Of a stretch of DNA of 64,000 nucleotides, positions 1 through 8,469 are shown in pieces. Each line of letters opens with the position of its first letter. The first letter of the stretch is position 1. The DNA comes from Streptomyces avidinii (GTDB lineage Bacteria; Actinomycetota; Actinomycetes; Streptomycetales; Streptomycetaceae). The notes under the pieces were generated by a model. That model was given only the letters and a program-made list of their open reading frames with translations, ran no database searches and had not been told where the DNA came from. Where the stretch lies: positions 362,721-426,720 of the forward strand of contig NZ_BMVL01000002.1 in the NCBI RefSeq assembly GCF_014650695.1, read 5' to 3'. A program made the position numbers and the translations under genes.

Positions 1-3
1 GCC

Positions 4-918
4 TTGAACACCTTCGTAAGCCCGCTCGGAACCCTCGGCCTACCCACCGCCGGCTCCGGCCCGTACGCGCTCGCCGTCGGGCCGGACGGCCACCTGTGGT
101 GCACCCTCGTCCACGCCGGGCGCATCACCCGCCTCACCCCGTCGACCGGCCGCGTCGAGGAGTTCGCACTGGACTCCCCCGACTGCGGCCCCACCCTGAT
201 CACCGCCGGACCGGACGGCGCCCTGTGGTTCACCCGGTACCGCGACCACCGGATCGGCCGGATCACGGTGGACGGCGAGACCCGCTCGTACGCGCTGCCC
301 GGCGGCGCGGGCGGGCCCTACGGGATAGCGGCCGGGCCCGACGGCGCCGTGTGGTTCACCCTGACGAACACCGATCGCATCGGCCGGATCGGCACGGACG
401 GCAAGGTCCGCGAGTTTCCGCTGCCGTGCAAGGGCGGATTCCCGTCCTTCCTCACGGCGGGGCCCGACGGCGCCCTGTGGTTCACCCTCAACCAGGCGAA
501 CGCGATCGGCCGGATCACGGCCTCCGGCGAGGTCCGGCTCTACCCCCTGCCCACGCCCGGCGCCGCCCCTGTCGGGCTCGCGGCCGGCCCGGACGGGAGC
601 CTGTGGTTCGCCGAGATCGGCGCCGGGCGGATCGGGCGGCTCACGACCGGCAGGGCAGGCATGGAGATCACCGGGTTCGCGCTGCCCGAGGCCGACTGCC
701 GCCCCCACGCCGTCGCGGTCGCCCCGGACGGGGCCTGCTGGTTCACCGAGTGGGCCACCGGCCGGATCGGCTCCGTCACCCCGGACGGGACGGTCACCGA
801 ACACCCGCTCTCGGCCTTCGACAGTGAACCCCACGGGCTGGCATTCGGCCCGGACGGCACCCTGTACGTCGCAGAGGAGCGCAGTGGCATCTCCAGCTGG
901 GAGGTACACCCCGCCTGA
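4..918 (+). CDS. vgb: Virginiamycin B lyase (streptogramin B lyase)
   Basis: Predicted cytosolic beta-propeller lyase that opens the ester ring of streptogramin B antibiotics by elimination, a resistance function. The 304-residue product consists of repeated blades with GPDG-x-LWFT cores (about residues 26-33, 69-77, 111-119, 153-161, 196-203, 241-248, 282-289), most followed by an RIGRI-type turn. Residues known to be catalytic or metal-binding in staphylococcal Vgb (His228, Glu268, His270, Glu284) have counterparts at identical spacing: His235, Glu275, His277 and Glu291. The TTG at position 4 is the first usable start in the window. The real start may lie upstream of the window, although the length already equals the family norm. 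Substrate specificity in this host is inferred only from homology. Confidence 0.85.
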   Translation: MNTFVSPLGTLGLPTAGSGPYALAVGPDGHLWCTLVHAGRITRLTPSTGRVEEFALDSPDCGPTLITAGPDGALWFTRYRDHRIGRITVDGETRSYALPGGAGGPYGIAAGPDGAVWFTLTNTDRIGRIGTDGKVREFPLPCKGGFPSFLTAGPDGALWFTLNQANAIGRITASGEVRLYPLPTPGAAPVGLAAGPDGSLWFAEIGAGRIGRLTTGRAGMEITGFALPEADCRPHAVAVAPDGACWFTEWATGRIGSVTPDGTVTEHPLSAFDSEPHGLAFGPDGTLYVAEERSGISSWEVHPA

Positions 919-989
919 GCTTGTTCCTTCACCTTGGGCTGGACACCTGCCGTTCGGCCCGATCGCGGGCCAGTGGCAAAGTGAGCCGG

Positions 990-1361
990 ATGATCGGACA
1001 CCTGTACACCGTTGTCATCGACTGCCCCGACCCGGATGAGCTCGCCGGTTTCTACGAGAAGCTGCTGTCGCTCTCACGGCAGGCGGACACCGGCGACTAC
1101 GTCGTGCTTCAGAACGCGGCGGGCACATCGGTGGTCCTCTTCCAGCGGGTAGACGACTTTCGCGCGCCTCGCTGGACGGATTCCGCGCGTCCTCAGCAGA
1201 TGCACATCGACGTGATGGTCACGGACCTCGATACGGCTGAGGCCCAGGTGCTCGCCCTCGGTGCGACGCTGCTGGATGGTTCGGACAAGCCGATCGGCTA
1301 CCGCGTCTACGAGGACCCCGTCGGCCATCCGTTCTGCCTGATCACTCCCGAGGGAGCCTGA
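990..1361 (+). CDS. VOC-family (glyoxalase/bleomycin resistance-type) protein
   Basis: A 123-residue single-domain protein of the vicinal oxygen chelate superfamily: one N-terminal beta-alpha-beta-beta-beta module (VIDCPDPDELAGFYEKLL) and a second one ending in DPVGHPFCLI, the usual C-terminal signature. Such proteins bind metal or hydrophobic ligands, and many small actinobacterial members have no assigned substrate. ATG at 990 is chosen because the fold begins directly after it; an in-frame GTG at 981 would add three residues. It follows the streptogramin lyase by about 70 bp on the same strand, so co-transcription is possible but not shown. No resistance role can be claimed from sequence alone. 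Confidence 0.8.
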   Translation: MIGHLYTVVIDCPDPDELAGFYEKLLSLSRQADTGDYVVLQNAAGTSVVLFQRVDDFRAPRWTDSARPQQMHIDVMVTDLDTAEAQVLALGATLLDGSDKPIGYRVYEDPVGHPFCLITPEGA

Positions 1362-1482
1362 CCTCGCCATTTGGGGCCGGCGTCGAAAATGACTCGCACT
1401 TAGTCGCTGACCCGGGCACTCTCCGGACACTGTGGCGGCCTTCGTCTGTTGCCCGAGCACCGGCGTGAGCACGGGGCGATGC

Positions 1483-3168
1483 ATGAAGGCCTCAAAGGGG
1501 CGGATCGACGCCGACCGGCTACGGTCCTTGCTGGCCGGCCTGCCGCTGCCCCGGCATCCGCTGGGGCCGAACGATCCGCAGGAGATAGCCGGTTACCGGT
1601 TGCTCGCCAAGATCGGCGAGGGGGGCATGGGCTCCGTCTACTTCTCCCGGACCCGCGGGAACCAGCCGGTCGCGCTGAAGGTCATCCGACGCGAGTTCGC
1701 CCAGGAGCAGGACTTCCGGGCGCGGTTCGAGCACGAGGTACAGGCGGCCCGCCGTGTGCAGGGCTACCACATCGTGCCGGTCCTCGACCACGACACCAGC
1801 GGGGAACAGCCCTGGCTGGCCACCGCGTTCGTTCCCGGCCTGCCGCTCGACGAGGCCCTCGCCGCCCACGGGCCGTTGCCGCTGCCGGCCATCCGCAGCG
1901 GCGGGTTCATCGGGACCCCGCAGTACATGTCGCCCGAGCACGCGCTCGGCAAGACGGTCACCCCGGCCACCGACATCTTCGCACTGGGTCTGATCGCCGC
2001 CGTCGTGGCCACCGGCCGGCACCCGTACGGCGAGGGCGCGGGCATCTCGATCGCCGCTTCGATAGCCAACACCCCGCAGCAGGCACCGGACCTCAGCGGT
2101 TACCCGGACGCGCTGCGGCCGCTGCTGGAGCGCTGCCTGGCCGCCGATGCGGGCCAGCGGCCACTGCCCGCGGAAGTCTCCGAGTGGTGCCGCAAGTCGG
2201 CGGGCCGGGAGCTGCGCGATTTCGCGGACTGGCTGCCCGCACCGGTAGCTGCGGAGATCGCGCGGCGCGAGCAGCTGGCGCAGACACCGGCCCAGCCCGC
2301 GCAGCCCGCCCAGCCCGCGTACACGCCGACCCACACCCCCGAGCCGGCCCGGCCGGCGTACGCACCCACACAGGCCTCAGTACCAGCCCACCCGGCGTAC
2401 GCGCCGACGCAGCAAGCGACAGGCGGCCACCCGCACTCTCCCATCTACGACGCCCCCACGAGCGCCGCCTACGCCGCGCCGCCCGCAGCCGGCGGCCTTG
2501 CGGCCCCCGCGGCCGCGGCCTCGGGCCGCAGCCGTGTGCCGCTGATCGTCGGCGCGGGGGTCCTGGCGGTGGCATTGATCGCGGGCGGTAGCTGGTACCT
2601 GACGCGCGAGGACGGCACCGGCAGCAAGGCAACCGCGAGCGACGGCAAGCAGAGGACGGCAGACCAACCGAAGGACGCCGCCGCACCTGCGGCGCAGCCC
2701 AGCGGTTCCGCAGCCGCGCCCCAGGCCTCGGCCTCCGGACCGGCCTACACCGAGGTCTACAAGGACAAGCCGGTCAAGCTCCTGGCGGGCCGTGAATTCG
2801 GCAAGGTCAACGCCGTCGACCTGGACTTCCCCAAGGTCGCTCCGTTCGGGGACATCGGCTGGAAGGACCGAGAGCTGGAGATGGGCTTCGAGGACGTGAA
2901 AAGCAGCACCGCGTTCGGGAAGAGCAAGGGCACCACCCCCAAGCTGTGCGCCGCCGGGGCCGCCACCAACCCGATCCCCGAGCGACTGCCGAGCTCGGAC
3001 CTCTCCGGCGCAGACAGCGCCATCGTCCAGGGCGATCTGCTGTGCACGGTCACGTCCAAGGGCAACCTGGCCATGGTCAAGATCGTCGCCATCGAGCCGT
3101 CGTCCAGCAAGCAGTACACGGTCCCCACGTACCTCACCGAAGTGACGCTCTGGAAGCGCCAGCCCTAG
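1483..3168 (+). CDS. Membrane Ser/Thr protein kinase lacking the catalytic loop (pseudokinase)
   Basis: A 561-residue Hanks-type kinase homologue. The N-lobe is intact: glycine loop GEGGMGSVYF (residues 45-54), VALK lysine (K66) and a helix-C region. After PLPLPAIR (about residue 138) the chain jumps to SGGFIGTPQYMSPEHA, the activation-segment end with the APE-type motif. The whole stretch that should hold HRDxKPxN and DFG, roughly 60 residues, is absent while the frame is kept. A Pro/Ala-rich linker (about 265-345), one membrane helix (about 350-371) and an extracytoplasmic C-terminal domain follow. ATG 1483 is preferred over the upstream GTG at 1432. By known kinase chemistry it cannot be a standard catalyst. 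It could be a ligand-sensing pseudokinase or a recently inactivated gene. Confidence 0.85.
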   Translation: MKASKGRIDADRLRSLLAGLPLPRHPLGPNDPQEIAGYRLLAKIGEGGMGSVYFSRTRGNQPVALKVIRREFAQEQDFRARFEHEVQAARRVQGYHIVPVLDHDTSGEQPWLATAFVPGLPLDEALAAHGPLPLPAIRSGGFIGTPQYMSPEHALGKTVTPATDIFALGLIAAVVATGRHPYGEGAGISIAASIANTPQQAPDLSGYPDALRPLLERCLAADAGQRPLPAEVSEWCRKSAGRELRDFADWLPAPVAAEIARREQLAQTPAQPAQPAQPAYTPTHTPEPARPAYAPTQASVPAHPAYAPTQQATGGHPHSPIYDAPTSAAYAAPPAAGGLAAPAAAASGRSRVPLIVGAGVLAVALIAGGSWYLTREDGTGSKATASDGKQRTADQPKDAAAPAAQPSGSAAAPQASASGPAYTEVYKDKPVKLLAGREFGKVNAVDLDFPKVAPFGDIGWKDRELEMGFEDVKSSTAFGKSKGTTPKLCAAGAATNPIPERLPSSDLSGADSAIVQGDLLCTVTSKGNLAMVKIVAIEPSSSKQYTVPTYLTEVTLWKRQP

Positions 3169-3244
3169 AACTCCAGCAGCGGATCGCGTCCTGAGCTGGT
3201 TCTTCTCAGGTGGTGACTACGACGGGCAGCAGCCCGATTGGGTC

Positions 3245-3352
3245 GGTGTGAACTCCGGGCTGCCAGTCGTTGAAGTCACCCACCACGCTGACCGGACCCG
3301 GCGGAACGTCCGCGGGGAGGACAAAGGTGACCTCGGTGCGGTCCTTCTTCCT
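3245..3352 (-). pseudogene. Isoamylase early-set domain protein, truncated remnant (copy 1)
   Basis: On the minus strand 36 codons read RKKDRTEVTFVLPAD and then GPVSVVGDFNDWQPGVHT. This is the core of the small actinobacterial isoamylase N-terminal (E-set, glycogen-binding) proteins of about 95-100 residues. The frame then runs into unrelated sequence, so the C-terminal half is missing. No start codon or ribosome site belongs to it. A second, more decayed copy of the same segment lies at 62163-62235. Confidence 0.6.
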
Positions 3353-4649
3353 GAGCACCGCCAGTCCCGGGCGCCCATGGAGGAGCCACCGAACGGGCGG
3401 TACGCAGGACGAGCGCCAGGAGGCCCGGGAGGGCAGAGCCCGAGCACCTGCGCCGCCGGGAGTCGCCAGGGGCAAGAGCCCTGAAGAGCTCAGCCGGCGC
3501 CGCGAGGACGAGATGCCCCTGTCCGCATGGGCCGTTCGCCGGGAGGACCGAGGCGTTCGAGGAGGTAGCGGGCGAGGTCGGCGGGTGTGGGGTGGGTCCA
3601 GATGACAGAGGTGGGGCCCTCCGGTCCACTCTGGACCCCGAGGACACTGACCTCGCCACCTGAGCGGGCTCGGCGGCGACGAATGTCCGTCGCGGCCGGG
3701 CCCGCCCAGCGTCCGCGGGTGTGCGAACCCTGACTCGGCGAGGGTGTTGATGCGCTCCTGGACCGAGCGTGGCGCAGCGGAGGCACCGCTGACCAGAGCG
3801 GCGGGACGGGCGGTGAGGTGGGCGCGGATCCGACCGCGGGCCGACGGGGTCAGCCCCGCCACGATCCGCGCCGCCTCTTCCGCCGGGAGGTCGGGCAGGA
3901 ATCGGGTGAGCTGCCCGTTGGCTTCCTCCCACGAGGCCGGGACACCTTCATGCGGGACCGGGACCTGTCGGGCTGGGACCCGGTGACCCTGCTGCGGGGA
4001 CTCGCCCACGGGCTGCGCCTCGCGCCGGGGTACGTCGACCTGTACGCGCACTCCTTGTGGGCACTGTTCGCCGCTTTCCCGTGGCTGCCCCAGGCGGCCG
4101 GGCCGGTGGCCGCACCGCTGCGCGAGCGGACCGCGCAGCTTTGGGACGGGGCGCCGCTTTCGTCAAGATCTCGGCGCGGACTCGGCCGCGTCCACTACGT
4201 TTTCGATCACCACCGCTGGTACCGGGAGGACCGGACCGCTATGGCCGAGGACGTCACCAGGGGCACCGCGAGCTTCATCTCCGAGATGGGCGTCTTGAAG
4301 AGGGTCGCCAGGACCGGCTGGTGGTTCACCGGCAACAAGGCGCCCGTCGGGCACCATGCGGGCGACCTGTTCCGCCTTCTCGGCCGGCCCCTTCAGCCGC
4401 TGCGGAGCGAGAAGGAAGGTGCGGTTCTCCTTGTCCTCTCCGAGTCCGGAGATTGCCCAAGCACACCAAAGCGTGCAATTCAGCTCGCAGATGCTGGGCA
4501 GGCGCATGGTCCGTGTCGCCGCCCGCAGGACGGCCTCGACCTCAGCCTCCGCCTCGGCGGGCCGTCCCTCGTCGATATCGGAGGCGCCGCTGCCCCCTCG
4601 TCTCATACCATCGGCCCGCACCGACCCGTCAAGCATCACCAAGGACTTT
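3353..4649. other. Mosaic of decayed coding fragments, no intact gene
   Basis: No complete gene is supported here. Three stretches keep protein-like composition. (1) Minus strand about 3716-3940 contains FLPDLPAEEAARIVAGLTPS and RSVQERINTLAESGF, resembling the N-terminus of some actinobacterial site-specific integrases; this is a weak guess. (2) Plus strand 3950-4145 from ATG 3950 reads GYVDLYAHSLWALFAAFPWL, unassigned. (3) Minus strand about 4330-4507 reads LPSICELNCTLWCAWAISGL, unassigned. The frames break between fragments and overlap on opposite strands, as expected for degraded DNA. Confidence 0.4.
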
Positions 4650-5504
4650 GTGAATCACTCCGATCTCCTCGCCAAGGCCCCTTCGCTCGCGGCCGGCATG
4701 GCCGCCGCCGATCACAGCCCAGACATCCAGCTGTCCCAGACTCGTCACCGCGCCGCGCTCGTGGCGAGCTGGCACATCGCACCAGGCTCAACCGTCCTCG
4801 AACTGGGCTGCGGCCAGGGCGACATGACCGCCGTCCTTGCAGAGGCGGTTGGGCCCCAAGGGCGCGTGGTGGCCGTTGACGTGGCCGCACCCTCCTACGG
4901 GGCGCCGGTCACGCTCGGAGAATCGGCAGCCCGGCTAGCGGCGGGCCCTCTCGGGCCACGCATCGACTTCCGCTTCGGCACCGACGTCCTCGACCCATCA
5001 GTCGACTTCCCCGAAAGCACCTTCGACCACGTGGTGCTCGCACATTGCTCCTGGTACTTCACATCACTCGGACAACTGCGAGACACGCTGGCCCGGGTAC
5101 GGCCGTGGGCGCGGCGACTATGTTTCACCGAGTGGGACTTGACGCCTGCCTCCGACACCCAGTTGGCGCACCTGCTCGCCGTGCTGATCCAGGGGCAGAC
5201 CGAGGCCGCAGGATCGCATGGCGAGGGCAACGTCCGCACACCTTTCTCCCGCGAGGGCCTGCTGCGGATCCTGCCTGAGGCCGGCTGGACGGCCGACGGC
5301 AGCAATCCGGTCAATACCGAAGAACTTCAGGACGGCGACTGGGAAATCGCTGCTTGCCTCGACCTGGTGGGAAGGGATGAGCGTCTGGCCGCGCTGCCCG
5401 AGCCGGTGCGACAGCTCGTCCTGAGCCAGGCCGACGTTCTCCGGGCCATTGCCCAGCCGCACGGCAACCGCGCGCTCGCCGCGTATTCAGTCACCGCGCG
5501 CTGA
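4650..5504 (+). CDS. Class I SAM-dependent methyltransferase
   Basis: A 284-residue protein with the Rossmann methyltransferase motif I VLELGCGQGDMTAVLAE near residues 50-66, motif II (VVAVDVAAP) and a motif IV-like region HVVLAHCSWYF. It would use S-adenosylmethionine to methylate an unknown acceptor in the cytoplasm. GTG 4650 is chosen because AAGGA lies six bases upstream; the open frame continues to 4356, but that extension is low-complexity and lies over debris. No pathway genes adjoin it, so the substrate cannot be inferred. Upstream is decayed DNA, and downstream is a 528-bp stretch without a gene. Confidence 0.8.
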   Translation: MNHSDLLAKAPSLAAGMAAADHSPDIQLSQTRHRAALVASWHIAPGSTVLELGCGQGDMTAVLAEAVGPQGRVVAVDVAAPSYGAPVTLGESAARLAAGPLGPRIDFRFGTDVLDPSVDFPESTFDHVVLAHCSWYFTSLGQLRDTLARVRPWARRLCFTEWDLTPASDTQLAHLLAVLIQGQTEAAGSHGEGNVRTPFSREGLLRILPEAGWTADGSNPVNTEELQDGDWEIAACLDLVGRDERLAALPEPVRQLVLSQADVLRAIAQPHGNRALAAYSVTAR

Positions 5505-6032
5505 CATACGACCCCGGCGGAGGGCCCGGACAGAATTCAGTGAGACCGACGAATGTTCGCCCACCTCCGCTTCCAGGCCTGGGATGTGGAAGGTGTCGGG
5601 CGAGCCCTCGGCCGGACCGAGGTACCGTGATCGACGTCCAGCGGAGCATGTACGGCCTCCGCGTCGCCATCGGCAACATGGAGGAAGAGCAGGAGTAGGG
5701 GGCGGTCAGCCGTCGGCTGGCGCCGGTTTCCTCGGCCGGCTGGGGGTGGCCCCCTTCCGAGCGAGACGCCTGGGCATGAGAGTGACGGCCGCTCATATGA
5801 TCAAGGTCTCGGAGCCCTGGATGAGCCGTTCGCAGTCCCTCGCGTGGCGGCGGGCGCGCATGCCACAGACCGACCGGCACCCCGTCATGACGTCGGGCGA
5901 GTGCTTGCCACTGGCGAGGCATACGCCCGGCCGGCTCACCACGAGAAGGGCACCAAGCCCCGCCGCACAGAGTGAGTACCGGTTCCGGGTCGACCGACGT
6001 CACTGTCAAACACGCTCCGCATGCTGCCGCCC
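5505..6032. other. Intergenic stretch, no supported gene
   Basis: Nothing convincing was seen. A short plus-strand frame from GTG at about 5627 to a stop at about 5699 ends in VAIGNMEEEQE and could be the tail of a lost gene, but it is too short to assign. No hairpin terminator of note was found. Confidence 0.3.
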
Positions 6033-6440
6033 ATGAGCATGAACGGGGAGTACCTGCGCGTCACGCCTGCCGAACTGGACCGGGCCCTGAAGGATCCCGA
6101 GTGGGCGTGGGATCTCGCCGAAGAGACTCAGGACGCGCAAGCGGAGGGTGATCCTGCACGTGCACCGGCCGAGGCGCGGCACTTCACCACGCACCGGACA
6201 TGGCACCTGCTCAGCTTCCTCCTGCAGCGCTCGGCCTTCCCCGTCGACGTCGTCCACGGCGAGGAACCCCTCGCCAGCGATGACTGGGGGTACGGACCGC
6301 CGCAGTACCTGACCCCAGAGCGAGCACAGCTGGCAGCTGACACCCTGCACCGGACGACGTATGACCAGCTCATCCAGGGTGTCGATCCTTCCGAACTCGC
6401 CCAGGCCGAGGTCTACGCGCAGATCTTTGCCCCTGGGCGT
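6033..6440 (+). pseudogene. YfbM/DUF1877-family protein, C-terminally truncated
   Basis: From ATG 6033 the frame gives the typical start MSMNGEYLRVTPAELDRAL, then HFTTHRTWHLLSFLL, WGYGPPQYLTPERAQLA and TTYDQLIQGVDP, all characteristic of actinobacterial DUF1877 (YfbM-like) proteins of about 160-170 residues. Around residue 135 similarity stops and the frame runs to 6968 across the antisense strand of the RTX gene, giving low-complexity residues. The last 30-40 family residues (usually with aromatic and acidic positions) are missing. Function of the family is unknown; members are often found among immunity-type proteins. Confidence 0.65.
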
Positions 6441-6535
6441 TCGGGAGCTGCGTCACGGAGCGTTGAAGCGGGCCCCGTGCGTCGGACGCCGTTGCGGCGA
6501 GGGACGTGCCGGGGCCCGTTTCCGGTAATCGTTGA

Positions 6536-7861
6536 TCAGGTGTTGCAGCCGGTTCCGGTGGTGGGGTTGGTGCAGCTGTTGTGGCCGGGTCCGCCGTCGT
6601 TGGTGTTGGTACCGGGACCGCCGTTGAGAGCGTCGTTGCCGGGGCCGCCGTCGTTGGCGTCGTTGCCGGCGCCGCCGGACAGGGAGTCGTTGCCGTTGGC
6701 GCCGATGAGGGTGTCGTTGCCGTTGCCGCCGGTGAGGAAGTCGTTACCGTTGCCGCCCTCGACGCGGTCGTTGCCGTCACCGCCGGTGAGGGTGTCGTTG
6801 CCGTCGGCGCCGCAGATCAGGTCGTTGCCGCCGCGTCCGTCGACCACGTCGTTCCCGGCGAGGGCGAAGATCACGTCGTCGCCGGGGGTGCCGGTCAGGA
6901 CGTCGTTGCGGTTGGTGCCGGTGATGGTGGCCGTGGCGGTCGCGCAGGTCGCCGGGGCCGGTTCGTAGGTGATGGTGACTTGGGCCGGCCCGGTGGCTGG
7001 TCCGGGGGTACCACCGAGCGGGACGAGGTTCGACCCGCCACCGCCACCACCAGGACCTGCCGTGCTATCGCTGTTGATTTGGCCGCAGCCGCCGCCTCCG
7101 CCGCCTCCGAACCAGCCGCCTCCGCCGCCGCCTCCGCCGAAGCCGGTGCCGCCGGTGCCGCCGGTGCCGGCCGTACCGGCGGTGCCGGCGGTGGTTGGGT
7201 TCTGCGAGCATGCGGCTCCGCCGGTGCCGCCGGTGGTCTGGGTACCTCCGCCACCGCCGCCGCCGCCCTGCGGTCTGTCGCCGCCGTCGCCTCCGGTGTT
7301 GCCGGCGTCCCCGCCGGTGGCCTCGGGGACCTGGAAGTCGCCGATGGCGGAACCGTAGCCGCCGCCTCCTCCGCCGCCGGCGACGATGAGGCGGGGGTCA
7401 ATGCCGGGGCTGCCGGTCAGGGTGCAGCCGGAGGCGGCCGAGCTGCAGGTGCGGACGTCGCTGGAACCGCCGCCGACGCCGCCCGGGAAGTTTCCGGTGA
7501 CCGGTCCGCCGCCGGTGTTGACGTTCACGAACAGGGTGGTGCCCGGGGTGGCGGTCAGGGTGCCGGTGACGGTTGCGGCGCTCCCGCCTGTGCCACCGTT
7601 AGGCGCGTTCTGGCCTGCGGCGCCGGTGGCGGTGACGGTCAGCTGGGTGACGCCGGAAGGGACGGTGAACGCCTGGTTGGCGCCTGCGTTGAAGGTGACG
7701 GTCACGGGCGCAGCCGCGGCGGGCGTGGCGGTGGGCACCACCAGCAGCGCTGCCGGCAGAACCGCCGTGGCGAGCAGAAGAGCGGCACGCCGGACGGGGC
7801 GCCGCGGCCGCCCACCCCCGGCACCGCGTTGGAATACCTCATGTTGCAGGATCAGTGTCAC
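6536..7861 (-). CDS. Secreted glycine-rich protein with C-terminal RTX calcium-binding repeats
   Basis: A 441-residue predicted exported protein. The N-terminus has an arginine-rich region, a hydrophobic helix (ALLLATAVLPAALLVV) and an Ala-x-Ala-like cleavage region. The middle (about 45-270) is a beta-rich then extremely Gly-rich domain (runs of 6-9 Gly). The C-terminal 120 residues carry about nine GGxGNDxLx/xGGNGND nonapeptides, the calcium-binding beta-roll of RTX proteins. GTG 7861 is preferred because AGGAGC lies seven bases upstream; a longer frame starts at 7906. RTX repeats normally fold on meeting extracellular calcium. Gram-positive members are secreted by Sec/Tat, not by type I export. 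A surface or matrix role is inferred. Confidence 0.8.
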   Translation of the reverse strand: MTLILQHEVFQRGAGGGRPRRPVRRAALLLATAVLPAALLVVPTATPAAAAPVTVTFNAGANQAFTVPSGVTQLTVTATGAAGQNAPNGGTGGSAATVTGTLTATPGTTLFVNVNTGGGPVTGNFPGGVGGGSSDVRTCSSAASGCTLTGSPGIDPRLIVAGGGGGGGYGSAIGDFQVPEATGGDAGNTGGDGGDRPQGGGGGGGGTQTTGGTGGAACSQNPTTAGTAGTAGTGGTGGTGFGGGGGGGGWFGGGGGGGCGQINSDSTAGPGGGGGGSNLVPLGGTPGPATGPAQVTITYEPAPATCATATATITGTNRNDVLTGTPGDDVIFALAGNDVVDGRGGNDLICGADGNDTLTGGDGNDRVEGGNGNDFLTGGNGNDTLIGANGNDSLSGGAGNDANDGGPGNDALNGGPGTNTNDGGPGHNSCTNPTTGTGCNT

Positions 7862-8099
7862 GATCGGTGCTCCTGTGCAAGGGCCGCGGCACCCAGGACG
7901 CGCCACGGACGTCGGCTGATACTCCGGCCCCTGCGCGGGACCGCCCGACGATCAAGCCACACCCCTCCGGTCCGGCCCCCGGAACACACCGTCACACTGC
8001 GCCGCGATCCACCGACCAGCCGCAGCCCGTACCCGAACCGGCACGCACCCCGCCTCGTATGACGCGTCGGGCACTCTGCCGAACTGCCCGCGTTGTGGT

Positions 8100-8450
8100 G
8101 CGCACCGTTGCCTGTCCTGCGCGCTCAGGAGCAGGACCAGGGCCTTGGAGCGAGTGGTCCCGAGCGCGGTGGCCACCGCTTCGGCCGGCGCACCGTCGTC
8201 GCACATCGCGCCCGCGACCTCCCGGCCCACCCGGGCGGCGATCCGCTCCGGCACACCTGCGGCGCGCAGCGCGGCCCACGGCGTGTCCGCGGGCGTGGCG
8301 GTAAGCTGCCCGGCCGTCTCGGCCAGGAGCGCGGCCGGCGGTTCGGACAGCGGGACGGCAGCGTCGCGGACGACGGACAGGTGCGCGGTCCAGTCCGCGA
8401 GCGGTCCCGAAAGGTCGACGTCCGCTGCGTACGGCGGCTGCGTGAGGCGG
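8100..8450 (-). pseudogene. Unnamed actinobacterial protein, decayed copy A of a dispersed family
   Basis: Minus-strand reading gives a continuous 110-codon stretch: DVDLSGPLADWTAHLSVVRD, then PPAALLAETAGQLTA, WAALRAAGVPERIAARVGRE and MCDDGAPAEAVATALGTTRS. No start codon with a ribosome site is attached, and the two ends run into unrelated sequence. Related pieces lie at 19577-19710 and 50700-50930. The family was not recognised. The composition, with a probable helix-turn-helix-like EAVATALGTTRS end, is all that can be said. Confidence 0.5.
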
Positions 8451-8469
8451 CCTGTGTTTCGCAGGCACG

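Noticed and set aside
6581..8062. Long plus-strand frame opposite the RTX gene, rich in Val/Ala/Gly
   Set aside because: It is the antisense of GGxGND repeats; composition is repetitive, with no domain and no ribosome site. The minus strand gives a signal peptide and true RTX motifs.
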